Shown here in pieces: positions 1-7,203 of a DNA stretch of 64,000 nt (the stretch's first letter is position 1; each line of letters starts with the position of its first letter). The notes below the pieces were generated by a model. That model was not told the origin of the DNA. It did no database searches and saw only the letters and a program-made list of their open reading frames with translations. This DNA comes from Phaeobacter sp. 11ANDIMAR09 (lineage in GTDB: Bacteria; Pseudomonadota; Alphaproteobacteria; Rhodobacterales; Rhodobacteraceae). Position numbers and translations under genes: made by a program. The stretch is from the NCBI RefSeq assembly GCF_001294455.1, contig NZ_LIKT01000022.1, forward strand, positions 1 through 64,000. Reading direction: 5' to 3'.

Positions 1-48
1 TGCGCCCAGAAACCGCAACAGCGCGGGGTTCTTGAGTTTGGTGTTCAT
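1..48 (-). CDS. N-terminal fragment of an unidentified gene
   Basis: The first 16 codons of a minus-strand gene are visible, beginning MNTKLKNPALL; the rest lies left of the window. The ATG at 46-48 is preceded by a good Shine-Dalgarno site (GGGAG about 6 bases upstream). Too little protein is present to name a family. The upstream region is AT-rich and full of inverted repeats, so the gene is probably regulated from there. Its position on the integrase side of the tRNA suggests it belongs to the integrated element. Confidence 0.5.
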   Translation of the reverse strand, partial: MNTKLKNPALLRFLGA

Positions 49-395
49 TGGATGGCTCCCTTGTGGCGGTGATGCCATCCGTTATGTCGGTGTTGGTCGG
101 TGAGGTGTGATAGTCAAAGCGATTGAAAAAATCTCATAAAAAGCAATATCTTATCATTCAAAGATGATGTTTTTCAGAACTGAGAAAAGTAATCATTTTT
201 GAGATTTTTTCTCAGTTTTGTATATGTCGCAACAGCTCCAGCTCCCCCAAGATACCGACATTGGTTCGACCTATTTGATGGTGGATAAAGGACAGGAGCC
301 GCATTCTCGCAGCTGTTCAATTCAGTTTGCGAGGTGTGACATGTCTAAGAACGAGCTTCTGCAAGTACTAGAAAGGCTGAGCGCCATAGAGGCCT
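49..395. promoter_or_regulatory. AT-rich intergenic region with nested inverted repeats
   Basis: This 347-base stretch has no convincing gene. It holds two overlapping perfect inverted repeats: a 12-bp arm at 125-136 pairs with 200-211 (GAAAAAATCTCA / TGAGATTTTTTC), and an 11-bp arm at 178-188 pairs with 207-217 (AACTGAGAAAA / TTTTCTCAGTT). The base composition is far more AT-rich than the chromosome to the right. It may be the promoter/operator region of the leftward gene at 1-48. A short rightward reading frame starts near 341 behind a GAGGTG but overlaps the repressor antisense and resembles nothing I know. Confidence 0.4.
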
Positions 396-782
396 TCAGT
401 CTCCATTCTTACCTTCATCAGAAATCTGTAGGTCCGGGAACTTCTCGCGAAGGAAGTCCAGCGCTTCGCGTGCCTGATCTTCCCCCATGCTCTGAACCAT
501 CCCAAAAAGATCATTTCGAATAACTGACATGGGGTTTTCAGCATCAAGCATGGCCACGCTGTTTAACCCGAGAACTCGGCAAATGCTTTCAAGAGTGCTG
601 TACTTCGGCTGGGTTTCACTCCGCAAAAGTGTGTTCACCGCATTTTTGCTCAGCCCGGCAGCAAGGGATAGAGGCGAGTCTTTCCACCCCTTGTAGGCCA
701 TAATCGCCCTGAGGTTTTGTTTGCGTTTCTTCCAAATGCGTTTTTGCCCCAAATCGTCTGATACGGTCATGGGATCTACCAA
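396..782 (-). CDS. Phage-type XRE/Cro helix-turn-helix repressor
   Basis: A 128-residue protein with an XRE-family helix-turn-helix at about residues 24-75. The recognition part reads LSLAAGLSKNAVNTLL, followed by the usual YSTLESICRVLGLN tail. The C-terminal 45 residues are acidic and carry no recognisable peptidase domain, so it is a short repressor rather than a LexA-type one. The start appears to be TTG at 780-782, because GGAG (789-792) sits 6 bases before it, whereas the ATG four codons later has no ribosome site. It faces away from the small Fis-type gene, with operator-like palindromes between them. It probably maintains the quiescent state of the integrated element; that role is inferred. 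Confidence 0.75.
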   Translation of the reverse strand: MVDPMTVSDDLGQKRIWKKRKQNLRAIMAYKGWKDSPLSLAAGLSKNAVNTLLRSETQPKYSTLESICRVLGLNSVAMLDAENPMSVIRNDLFGMVQSMGEDQAREALDFLREKFPDLQISDEGKNGD

Positions 783-878
783 TTGTTGCTCCTATACCCT
801 TTGTTGGTACAAGGATTGGAGAATTCTGTCTCCTGCAAAATTACCAGAAAAACACATAATTGCATTGCAAATGGGTAA

Positions 879-898
879 AATACCAATACATTGGTATT
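879..898. promoter_or_regulatory. Operator-like palindrome between repressor and small genes
   Basis: A perfect 8-bp inverted repeat with a 4-base spacer: AATACCAA-TACA-TTGGTATT. Related half-sites occur at 804-809 (TTGGTA) and 842-846 (TACCA). A second small palindrome, TTGCA-T-TGCAA, is at 860-870. The arrangement between divergent genes is what is expected for a Cro/CI-type operator set. Binding by the adjacent repressor is inferred. Confidence 0.5.
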
Positions 899-952
899 AA
901 GCAACCCTAGGTAGATTTCCCTATTCCGATCTTGTCAACGAGAGTCAGGAAA

Positions 953-1159
953 ATGAATGCCACAAGTCCCATCCATGAGTTTGAAGGAAAAACCCTAGGA
1001 CATGCCATCCAAGAGGTTGAACGGCACTACTTCTGTTATTGCCTAAACAAAGCAAATGGAAACAAAGCCAAAGCGGCCCGTGTGGCAGGCCTATCGTACC
1101 AAACCTTCATCCGAAAACTCGGATTACTTGAGCTAAGGATAACCTATCATGCAGAGTGA
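953..1159 (+). CDS. Small Fis-type helix-turn-helix protein
   Basis: A 68-residue protein whose central part matches the Fis/NtrC C-terminal HTH_8 fold: the segment VERHYFCYCLNKANGN, then KAKAARVAGLSYQTFIRKL. It has no AAA+ or receiver domain, so it is a stand-alone DNA-binding module. ATG at 953 is chosen over an upstream TTG at 932 because CAGGAAA precedes it. It overlaps the next gene by 11 bases, which suggests translational coupling. It may be an early regulatory or excisionase-like gene of the element; that is inference. Confidence 0.6.
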   Translation: MNATSPIHEFEGKTLGHAIQEVERHYFCYCLNKANGNKAKAARVAGLSYQTFIRKLGLLELRITYHAE

Positions 1160-1400
1160 GCGTGAAAAGCGGTTCCGAAAAACCTTGGAAGGGGCAGCTC
1201 AACTGGTGGCGCGCTACGGAGACGAGTTCCTGCCGGTCTTTATCCGCCTTGAACAGGAAGTCCAGGAGATGGAAAGACGCAATTCAGCGATGGAGCGGGC
1301 GAGGGCGCTTGCCAAGAAACTGGCCGATGAAGAAAGGCCTCAAAGAGCAATCCGCTCCAAGGCCTCGCGGCGGCCCGCCAGTGCGCCACCATCGCCATAG
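1149..1400 (+). CDS. Small charged coiled-coil protein, unknown function
   Basis: An 83-residue protein very rich in Glu, Arg and Ala. A predicted helix at about residues 25-65 (EVQEMERRNSAMERARALAK) has coiled-coil character, and the tail is basic and Pro/Ser-rich. I do not recognise a family. The start overlaps the end of the Fis-type gene. The 3' end overlaps the convergent integrase gene by 61 bases. Such short gene pairs beside an integrase are typical of phage-derived islands, but no function can be assigned. Confidence 0.45.
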   Translation: MQSEREKRFRKTLEGAAQLVARYGDEFLPVFIRLEQEVQEMERRNSAMERARALAKKLADEERPQRAIRSKASRRPASAPPSP

Positions 1401-2662
1401 TTCGGGCGTTTGTACTCATGCCCCAGAATGTCAGCGCGGACCCGATCATCCACCTTTGCTTGTAGCAATGCGTTTTCTATGTAGTGCCGGATCGAATAGG
1501 CTACGTGTTTAGGTGTCTCTTTCAGGCCATTGTTTTTCATATATTTATTGATCACTGAGGACCAGGAATTTGCCTTGTGGCGATACCGCAGAATGCCACC
1601 GCGCTCTGAGATCCTCCGGGCGGCTTCAAGCGAAACGCCGACCAGTGGAATATCCCGTTCGGTATGCTCTACTTTCAGTTCCCGGCCGTTCTCTGTCACC
1701 CGTAGAAAGGGGATGTTGTCCGTCAGCACGTAGTCCTCAAGCGCGGCATCGGTGATTTCGCTGGGCCTTAGCCCGGTGTTGATAGTCATCAGGAAGATGT
1801 CCCTTGCCTCATCATTCATGCCGTCCAATGCACCGGGGTGCAGGAGGTGGTCTCTGACCCATTCCCGCGAAAACGCCGGTGTCTTGGTCTTGTGTTTGCC
1901 ACGCACCTCAAAGCGCAGTTTGCGAAACGGGTTTGGTAGATCCACCTCTTTAAGCGTGGTCCAGGTGTTCCACATCTCTGACAGGTGGCCGATGTCCTTG
2001 TTTGCCGTGCCTGGGTCCATCCCGTTCTGGACGCGCTCGGCCCACCATTCGCGGAACTTCAGCGCGTCGTTTCGCGTGATCTGGTCAATGGGCATCGGGA
2101 TCGGGTTTCGGCGCCCGTCTTTGGGGGCCACCAGTTGCAAAAAATTGGCTACGGCCTTGTCGCGCGGGTTCTTCCAGCGCTTCAGTTGTTGAACGGTTTT
2201 CTTGGTGTGCCTGGTCCGGGTCAGACTATAGTAGTCGTCTCTAAGTTCGGTGAGGGTCGGCATAGTTTCTGGCACAGTGCCAAGAACAGCTTGGGCGGCC
2301 ACCTTGCTGGTGAAATTCTCCCCCGTTACCGCAAGCGTGCGTTTAACCAGGTGTTCGGCATCACCAGAAGCAAGCGTCACTACAGCGCGGTAAGGGTATC
2401 CTCTGGCCTGCGCCAAGGTCTTTGATGCATCATAGTGGGCGCGGGCGCTCTCATGGTCGCTGGCGGCGAGGGCTTCCCATTCAGCCAGTCGGGCGGCCTC
2501 CACCTGGATAGCTTTCGCTTTAGCCTCCGATAGGCTATCCGTGTGTAGAGCTTGACGGACGTGTGTAAGTGGTTTTCCGGTAGCGCCCAAGACGAAACGT
2601 GAAAAACGCTTTGGAACACGTTTCACCCAGTAGTATCGGCCACGGTCTAAGGTGATGCCCAA
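1340..2662 (-). CDS. Tyrosine recombinase (phage-type integrase)
   Basis: A 440-residue site-specific recombinase expected to catalyse integration and excision of the element. It has an N-terminal arm-binding part (about 1-130), a SAM-like core-binding domain (about 135-250) and a catalytic domain (about 260-440). Visible active-site residues are Arg299 in NTGLRPSEI, Arg392 in SIRH, His415 in LGH and the nucleophile Tyr422 in RPNYGDG. The first His of the usual HxxR box is Tyr389, a known tolerated change. The gene lies directly inside the 3' end of tRNA-Arg(CCG), the classical layout for a tRNA-targeting integrase. The protein appears full length. Confidence 0.9.
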   Translation of the reverse strand: MGITLDRGRYYWVKRVPKRFSRFVLGATGKPLTHVRQALHTDSLSEAKAKAIQVEAARLAEWEALAASDHESARAHYDASKTLAQARGYPYRAVVTLASGDAEHLVKRTLAVTGENFTSKVAAQAVLGTVPETMPTLTELRDDYYSLTRTRHTKKTVQQLKRWKNPRDKAVANFLQLVAPKDGRRNPIPMPIDQITRNDALKFREWWAERVQNGMDPGTANKDIGHLSEMWNTWTTLKEVDLPNPFRKLRFEVRGKHKTKTPAFSREWVRDHLLHPGALDGMNDEARDIFLMTINTGLRPSEITDAALEDYVLTDNIPFLRVTENGRELKVEHTERDIPLVGVSLEAARRISERGGILRYRHKANSWSSVINKYMKNNGLKETPKHVAYSIRHYIENALLQAKVDDRVRADILGHEYKRPNYGDGGALAGRREALERIAL

Positions 2663-2849
2663 TCCATCCCCCTCAATCTTTCAAGCCAAGCAGGTAGAAG
2701 ACTGCGTGGATTTTTGACCAATACAAGAACCCGCCCACAACTACCATGTAGGCATAACAAAGCGGCGTAACCAAGGGATGCATCCACCGAGGTAGCTGGG
2801 GGCCTTCGCCAATCTGGTGTTTCTGGCTCACTACAAATTTCCCACGAAA

Positions 2850-2885
2850 TGTTACGGGATTTGTTACGGGATTTGTTACGGGATA
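2850..2885. repeat. Three tandem 12-bp repeats between integrase and tRNA
   Basis: Three head-to-tail copies of TGTTACGGGATT (the last ending in A) occupy 36 bases upstream of the integrase gene. They lie between its start and the tRNA target. Their position fits arm-type integrase or excisionase binding sites; this role is inferred. The rest of 2663-2990 holds no gene. Confidence 0.7.
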
Positions 2886-2944
2886 CGCCCTTTTAGAGCA
2901 AGTTAAAGCACCGCAAACGCTTCAAGGCGTTGAATTTAATAAGT

Positions 2945-2982
2945 AAAAATGAAAAGGCTCGACGATAAAAACGTCGAGCCTT
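2945..2982 (-). terminator. Intrinsic terminator 3' of tRNA-Arg
   Basis: An 11-bp perfect stem (2954-2964 with 2972-2982) and 7-base loop. On the minus strand it is followed by a T-rich tail (TTTTCATTTTT). It lies 8 bases beyond the tRNA CCA end and probably ends the tRNA transcript. If the element inserted at the tRNA 3' end, the terminator may be element-borne. Confidence 0.75.
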
Positions 2983-2990
2983 ATGAATTC

Positions 2991-3067
<77 letters not shown>

Positions 3068-3193
3068 TGATCTAGGGGCGGTATAGCCGTCAAGCGGCTG
3101 AGCTGCAATGGCAAATCTGATCAGTTTGCAAAAATCCATCAGGGCCGAAAAGCAGCGGTTGGTCGGAGGGAAAACCGGCCATCTCCGTGCGGA

Positions 3194-3763
3194 TCACCCG
3201 TTCCAACTGCGTACGACACCACAGTCCATGTGAACAAAATTCGAGCCTCGATATTTGCCTACGCCACCTGCGCGGCAGGCTTTGGCGGCATTGGCCATCT
3301 GGCTGACTGAGCGGGAGGAAAGGCGCAGATCAGCGGCCTGACCACGCATATGCAGCGAATTCTTTGCGACTCCGCGTGAGCGACTGCGCAGCATGGCGTT
3401 GGTCTGTGGGCTGCGATACCCCGACAACATCATGTAGGGTTCGGTCACATCCAACAGGTTGTGCGAGGCCGCCATAATGTCGATGGTGCGCAGATCCATA
3501 GATTTGACCTGATCGGTCCGCCAATCGCGCATGAAATAATTGACCTCTTTCACAGCGTCTTTGATGTAGTCGCCGTCGATCCAGTAGATCATATCGATAC
3601 GTTCGCCCGTACGGCCCGAGAACATGCGGATACGGCGGATATCGCCGCCGCCCCGCAGAAAACCTGCTGCCTTGGAGAAAGTAGGAGCCGCTGCCACAGT
3701 CGTTGCTGCGAATGCACCCAAAAGTGCCCGGCGGGTCATGCCCGTCTTTGTAAGTTCTGCCAT
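3194..3763 (-). CDS. DUF882 / M15-type peptidase with Tat signal
   Basis: A 189-residue exported protein of the DUF882 (YcbK/MepK-like) family, related to M15 zinc peptidases that cut peptidoglycan cross-bridges. The N-terminus has a twin-arginine signal (TRRALLGAFAATTVAAA). The zinc-site pattern is visible: His138 and Asp145 in SLHMRGQAADL, and His178 in VHMDCG. YcbK of E. coli cleaves the 3-3 cross-links made by L,D-transpeptidases. Here the gene is divergent from an L,D-transpeptidase, which supports a shared role in wall remodelling. The substrate is inferred from family and context. Confidence 0.85.
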   Translation of the reverse strand: MAELTKTGMTRRALLGAFAATTVAAAPTFSKAAGFLRGGGDIRRIRMFSGRTGERIDMIYWIDGDYIKDAVKEVNYFMRDWRTDQVKSMDLRTIDIMAASHNLLDVTEPYMMLSGYRSPQTNAMLRSRSRGVAKNSLHMRGQAADLRLSSRSVSQMANAAKACRAGGVGKYRGSNFVHMDCGVVRSWNG

Positions 3764-4120
3764 GTCTTAACTACGCCATCCCGAACGTGTTTAATCCTGC
3801 CTATGCCCGATGTTACAGGCCTACTGCGCTTGTTACCTGCCGAAGGTATGGCACAAGGGGAATCAATAACCAAGGTCCGTTTTGCCTGTGTTCAATTTGC
3901 CGAGGATTTTCGGCAAAAAACTGCGCAAACGGGGACAAGAGGTTAATTTTTCCCCTAAGAGTAGCGTCGATTACTCTGTTTATGCGACCGCATCGCATCA
4001 AAGTCACACTGACATAGCTTGGTTTCGCAAACGTGAATGGACATTATGGATTGTCTTTCATCAATAATTCATAGAGCTGCTAGCATTGTTACCCTTCATC
4101 GCCGTTGAGGACTTATAAAT
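3764..4120. promoter_or_regulatory. Divergent promoter region, no gene
   Basis: This 357-base gap lies between the divergent peptidase and transpeptidase genes and presumably holds both promoters. I see no coding frame with a ribosome site, no RNA gene and no notable repeat. The right half (3960-4110) is AT-rich, as expected for a promoter of the rightward envelope genes. Confidence 0.4.
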
Positions 4121-5746
4121 ATGACCAAAAGCAATTTCCCGAGCCGCGCTGCACGCCTCAAATGCGGGCTTTTTGCCTTGGCCTTGGGGGGACTTGGCTC
4201 CTTTGGTTCTGCGGATATGGCCTCTGCGCAATCGACAGCCTTTCGCCAGGCAGTTGCTGAGACCGCTTCGGTTAACGATGATGTTGCGCAATTTTATCGC
4301 AATACGACCTATTCCCCTCTTTGGACGGGGGATGACGACACCTCGAGCCTGCGTCGCGCGGCATTGCTGCATGCTCTGGAAGAGGCTTCGGCACATGGTC
4401 TGCCCGATCAATCCGGCACCGCAGCTGCCCTGGTAGAGCAGATGCGCAATGCCAAGACTGCGCGTGAATTTGGCAAGGTCGAAGCCGCACTTAGCGCCGC
4501 CTTTGTTAACTATGCCGCAATGGTTCAGACGGGCATGTTGACGCCTTCCAGCATTGACAGCGGCATGGTCCGTAAGCGGCGCGATCATGACGGGGCAGCG
4601 GCCCTGGCCGGGATGCGCGACAATCAACCCTTTGCCTATCTGCGCACGCTGGTTCCGGCCTCGCCACAATACCGCGCCCTCATGCGGGAAAAGCTGCGGC
4701 TTGAGCAGCGGCAAGCGGCGGGTGGCTGGGGACCAACGGTTCCGGGCAAGAAACTGGAACCCGGCGATACCGGCAGCGCCGTTGTCGCCCTGCGGAACAG
4801 GCTCATCGCCATGGGCTACATGCAGCGCAGTGCTACGGCCAGCTATGACCGCGATATGGAGCGCGCCGTTGAAAGCTTTCAGTCTGATCACGGGTTGGAA
4901 GTTGACGGTGTGGCCGGCGGCGGCACGCTCAAAGAAATCAACCGCCCGGTCCGCGATCGCCTGAAATCCGTGATTGTCGCGCTGGAGCGCGAACGTTGGT
5001 TGACGCCAGAGCGCGGAGAACGACACATTCTGGTGAATCAGACCGATTTCACCGCCAAGATCATCGACAACGGCGATGTTACCTTTGAAACCCGGTCGGT
5101 TATCGGCAAAAATGTACATGATCGCCGCTCCCCCGAGTTTTCGGATGTCATGGAGCATATGGTCATCAATCCAAGCTGGCATGTCCCACGCTCGATCATC
5201 ACCAAGGAATATCTGCCTCAGCTGCGCAACAACCCCAATGCGGTGAGCCATATTCAGATTACTGACAGTCGGGGCCGGGTGGTTAATCGCGGGTCGGTTG
5301 ATTTCTCGCAATACACCGCCCGCAGTTTCCCCTTTGCGATGCGCCAGCCGCCCAGCACCCGTAACGCTTTGGGACTGGTGAAGTTCATCTTCCCCAATAA
5401 ATACAATATCTATCTGCATGACACGCCGCAAAAGAGTCTGTTCCAACGGGAAGTGCGGGCCTTCTCTCACGGCTGTATCCGTCTGGCTCAGCCCTTTGAG
5501 TTCGCCTATGCGCTTTTGGCCAAGCAAACCGAAGATCCCTATGATTTTTTCCACCGGATTTTGAAATCCGGCCAGGAAACCAAGGTAGACCTGATCAAAC
5601 AAGTGCCTGTTCACATTATCTACCGAACCGCCTATGTGTCCAACAAAGGCCGGGCCGAGTTCCGCCGGGATGTCTATGGACGTGATGCAAAAGTCTGGGC
5701 TGCACTGGAGCGGGCCGGCGTATCACTGACTGACGTTCAGGGGTAG
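4121..5746 (+). CDS. L,D-transpeptidase (YcbB/LdtD-like, YkuD domain)
   Basis: A 541-residue periplasmic enzyme expected to form 3-3 peptidoglycan cross-links. It starts with a Sec signal peptide ending near ASAQS (about residue 37). A peptidoglycan-binding domain of the PG_binding_1 type spans about residues 212-275 (LEPGDTGSAVVALRNRL). The YkuD catalytic domain is at about 300-490, with the signature SHGCIRL and catalytic Cys452. The size and architecture are those of YcbB rather than of the short ErfK/YbiS group. Only 46 bases separate it from the next gene, so it may lead the transcript that includes the lpxD-like genes. Confidence 0.9.
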   Translation: MTKSNFPSRAARLKCGLFALALGGLGSFGSADMASAQSTAFRQAVAETASVNDDVAQFYRNTTYSPLWTGDDDTSSLRRAALLHALEEASAHGLPDQSGTAAALVEQMRNAKTAREFGKVEAALSAAFVNYAAMVQTGMLTPSSIDSGMVRKRRDHDGAAALAGMRDNQPFAYLRTLVPASPQYRALMREKLRLEQRQAAGGWGPTVPGKKLEPGDTGSAVVALRNRLIAMGYMQRSATASYDRDMERAVESFQSDHGLEVDGVAGGGTLKEINRPVRDRLKSVIVALERERWLTPERGERHILVNQTDFTAKIIDNGDVTFETRSVIGKNVHDRRSPEFSDVMEHMVINPSWHVPRSIITKEYLPQLRNNPNAVSHIQITDSRGRVVNRGSVDFSQYTARSFPFAMRQPPSTRNALGLVKFIFPNKYNIYLHDTPQKSLFQREVRAFSHGCIRLAQPFEFAYALLAKQTEDPYDFFHRILKSGQETKVDLIKQVPVHIIYRTAYVSNKGRAEFRRDVYGRDAKVWAALERAGVSLTDVQG

Positions 5747-5792
5747 AATTCTGGGGCCCGATCAGGAGCTTGAGCCGGAAAGGGTCCCAAAT

Positions 5793-6866
5793 ATGTACAC
5801 AGTTCGCGAGATCGCCGAGGCCATTGGTGTCGAAGCTCAGGGAGACCTGGAGCTGAAGATCGCCCGCGCCGCCGAACCACAGGATGCCGGGCCGCAGGAT
5901 CTCGCCATGGCCACCTCTGCCAAATATGCAGAAGGGCTGTCCAAAGGAGCAGCACAGGTGGCCTTGCTGTGGGAGGGCGCCGATTGGCAGACCATGGGGC
6001 TGAAGGCTGCGCTCTTTGCGCCACGACCGCGCATGGCCTTGGGGAGCGTCTCTGTCCTGTTGGACAAAGGGCAGGGATTTGCTGCTGGCATTCATCCTTC
6101 TGCTGTGATTGATCCCAGTGCCGAATTGGGCGAGGGCGTTTCCGTTGGACCGTTGAGCATCATTGCAGCAGGGGCCAAAATTGGCAGGGGTTCGGTGATT
6201 GGCCCCCATTGCTACATCGGCGCAGAGGTGGAAATTGGCGCCGAAGCCCAGCTTCGCGAAATGGTTTCAATTGGGGCGCGGGCGCGTATTGGCGACCGGT
6301 TTCGAGCGCAGCCCGGTGCCCGTGTCGGCAGCGATGGGTTTTCCTATGTCACCCCAGAGGTTTCCGGCGTGGAAAATGTCCGCAAAACTGTAGGCGATCA
6401 GGGCGACGCCAAACGACAAAGCTGGCTGCGCATCCATTCGCTTGGGGCCGTGCGCATCGGCGACGATGTGGAACTGGGCGCCAATTGCACCATCGACAAT
6501 GGCACCATTCGCGACACCGAGATCGGCTCGGGCAGCAAGTTGGACAATCAGGTGCACGTCGGACACAATACTCGCATCGGGCGCGACTGCCTGCTCTGTG
6601 GCCAAAGCGGCCTCTCCGGATCTGTCGAGATTGGCAACAACGTTGTCTTGGGCGGCCAATGTGGCGCAGCCGATAATATCTTTATCGGGGATGGCGTGAT
6701 TGCCGGCGGCGGCACCAAGATTTTGTCCAATGTGCCAGCGGGGCGGGTTGTGATGGGCTACCCTGCGGTCAAAATGGAAACCAATACTACGATGTACAAA
6801 GCCCAGCGGCGCTTGCCGCGTTTGATGAAGGATATCGAAAACCTGAAAAAGGCTGTTTTCAAATAG
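5793..6866 (+). CDS. lpxD: LpxD-like UDP-3-O-acylglucosamine N-acyltransferase
   Basis: A 357-residue left-handed beta-helix acyltransferase. LpxD transfers a 3-hydroxyacyl chain from ACP to the 2-amino group of UDP-3-O-acylglucosamine in lipid A synthesis. The N-terminal uridine-binding domain is at about 1-95, hexapeptide repeats run from about 100 to 320, and a C-terminal helix ends the protein. The catalytic His is His258 in DNQVHVGHN; the GSDGFSY motif is also present. The gene is not in the usual bamA-lpxD-fabZ-lpxA operon but is followed by its own ACP and ketosynthase. It may therefore be a second LpxD paralogue acting on a special acyl chain. Which sugar it acylates is unknown. Confidence 0.8.
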   Translation: MYTVREIAEAIGVEAQGDLELKIARAAEPQDAGPQDLAMATSAKYAEGLSKGAAQVALLWEGADWQTMGLKAALFAPRPRMALGSVSVLLDKGQGFAAGIHPSAVIDPSAELGEGVSVGPLSIIAAGAKIGRGSVIGPHCYIGAEVEIGAEAQLREMVSIGARARIGDRFRAQPGARVGSDGFSYVTPEVSGVENVRKTVGDQGDAKRQSWLRIHSLGAVRIGDDVELGANCTIDNGTIRDTEIGSGSKLDNQVHVGHNTRIGRDCLLCGQSGLSGSVEIGNNVVLGGQCGAADNIFIGDGVIAGGGTKILSNVPAGRVVMGYPAVKMETNTTMYKAQRRLPRLMKDIENLKKAVFK

Positions 6867-6914
6867 GGTTTCACCCGCTACATCTGCCGAGACATCACAG
6901 ATCAGGGGGCCAAA

Positions 6915-7172
6915 ATGAGCACTCAGGACAAGGTCATTGCAATCGTCGCCGAACAGGCGCTGCTTGAGCCATCGGATGTAACCCTAACCAGCACCCTGGA
7001 AGATCTTGGGATCGACAGCATGGGGCTGGTGGAGTGCATCTTTGCCATTGAAGAGGAATTTGACATCTCAATTCCTTTCAACTCCAACACACCGGAAGAC
7101 AGCGATTTCGACATAACGAATGTTGCGACCATCATCGCCGGGATTGACAAACTCGTGTCACAAAACTCGTGA
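6915..7172 (+). CDS. Dedicated acyl carrier protein
   Basis: An 85-residue acidic acyl carrier protein. The phosphopantetheine attachment serine is Ser35 in LGIDSMGLVE. Its spacing and hydrophobic pattern resemble specialised carriers (AcpXL, NodF) more than housekeeping AcpP, which has DSLD at this site. A strong ribosome site (AGGGGG) precedes the ATG. It lies 48 bases after the lpxD-like gene and 31 bases before the ketosynthase, so the three genes look co-transcribed. The acyl chain it carries is not known. Confidence 0.85.
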   Translation: MSTQDKVIAIVAEQALLEPSDVTLTSTLEDLGIDSMGLVECIFAIEEEFDISIPFNSNTPEDSDFDITNVATIIAGIDKLVSQNS

Positions 7173-7203
7173 TATCTGCGGCTGACTCACTGGGGAAGCA
7201 TTC

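Noticed and set aside
218-523. 101-codon plus-strand frame near the left end
   Set aside because: It overlaps the repressor gene antisense for over 120 bases, resembles no family, and only an internal ATG at 341 has a possible ribosome site.
2850-2885. Possible CRISPR array
   Set aside because: The three repeats are contiguous 12-mers without spacers, and no cas gene is present.
4061-5614. 517-codon minus-strand open frame opposite the L,D-transpeptidase
   Set aside because: It is a mirror of a GC-rich gene; it has no ribosome site or family features, while the plus strand has full YkuD motifs.
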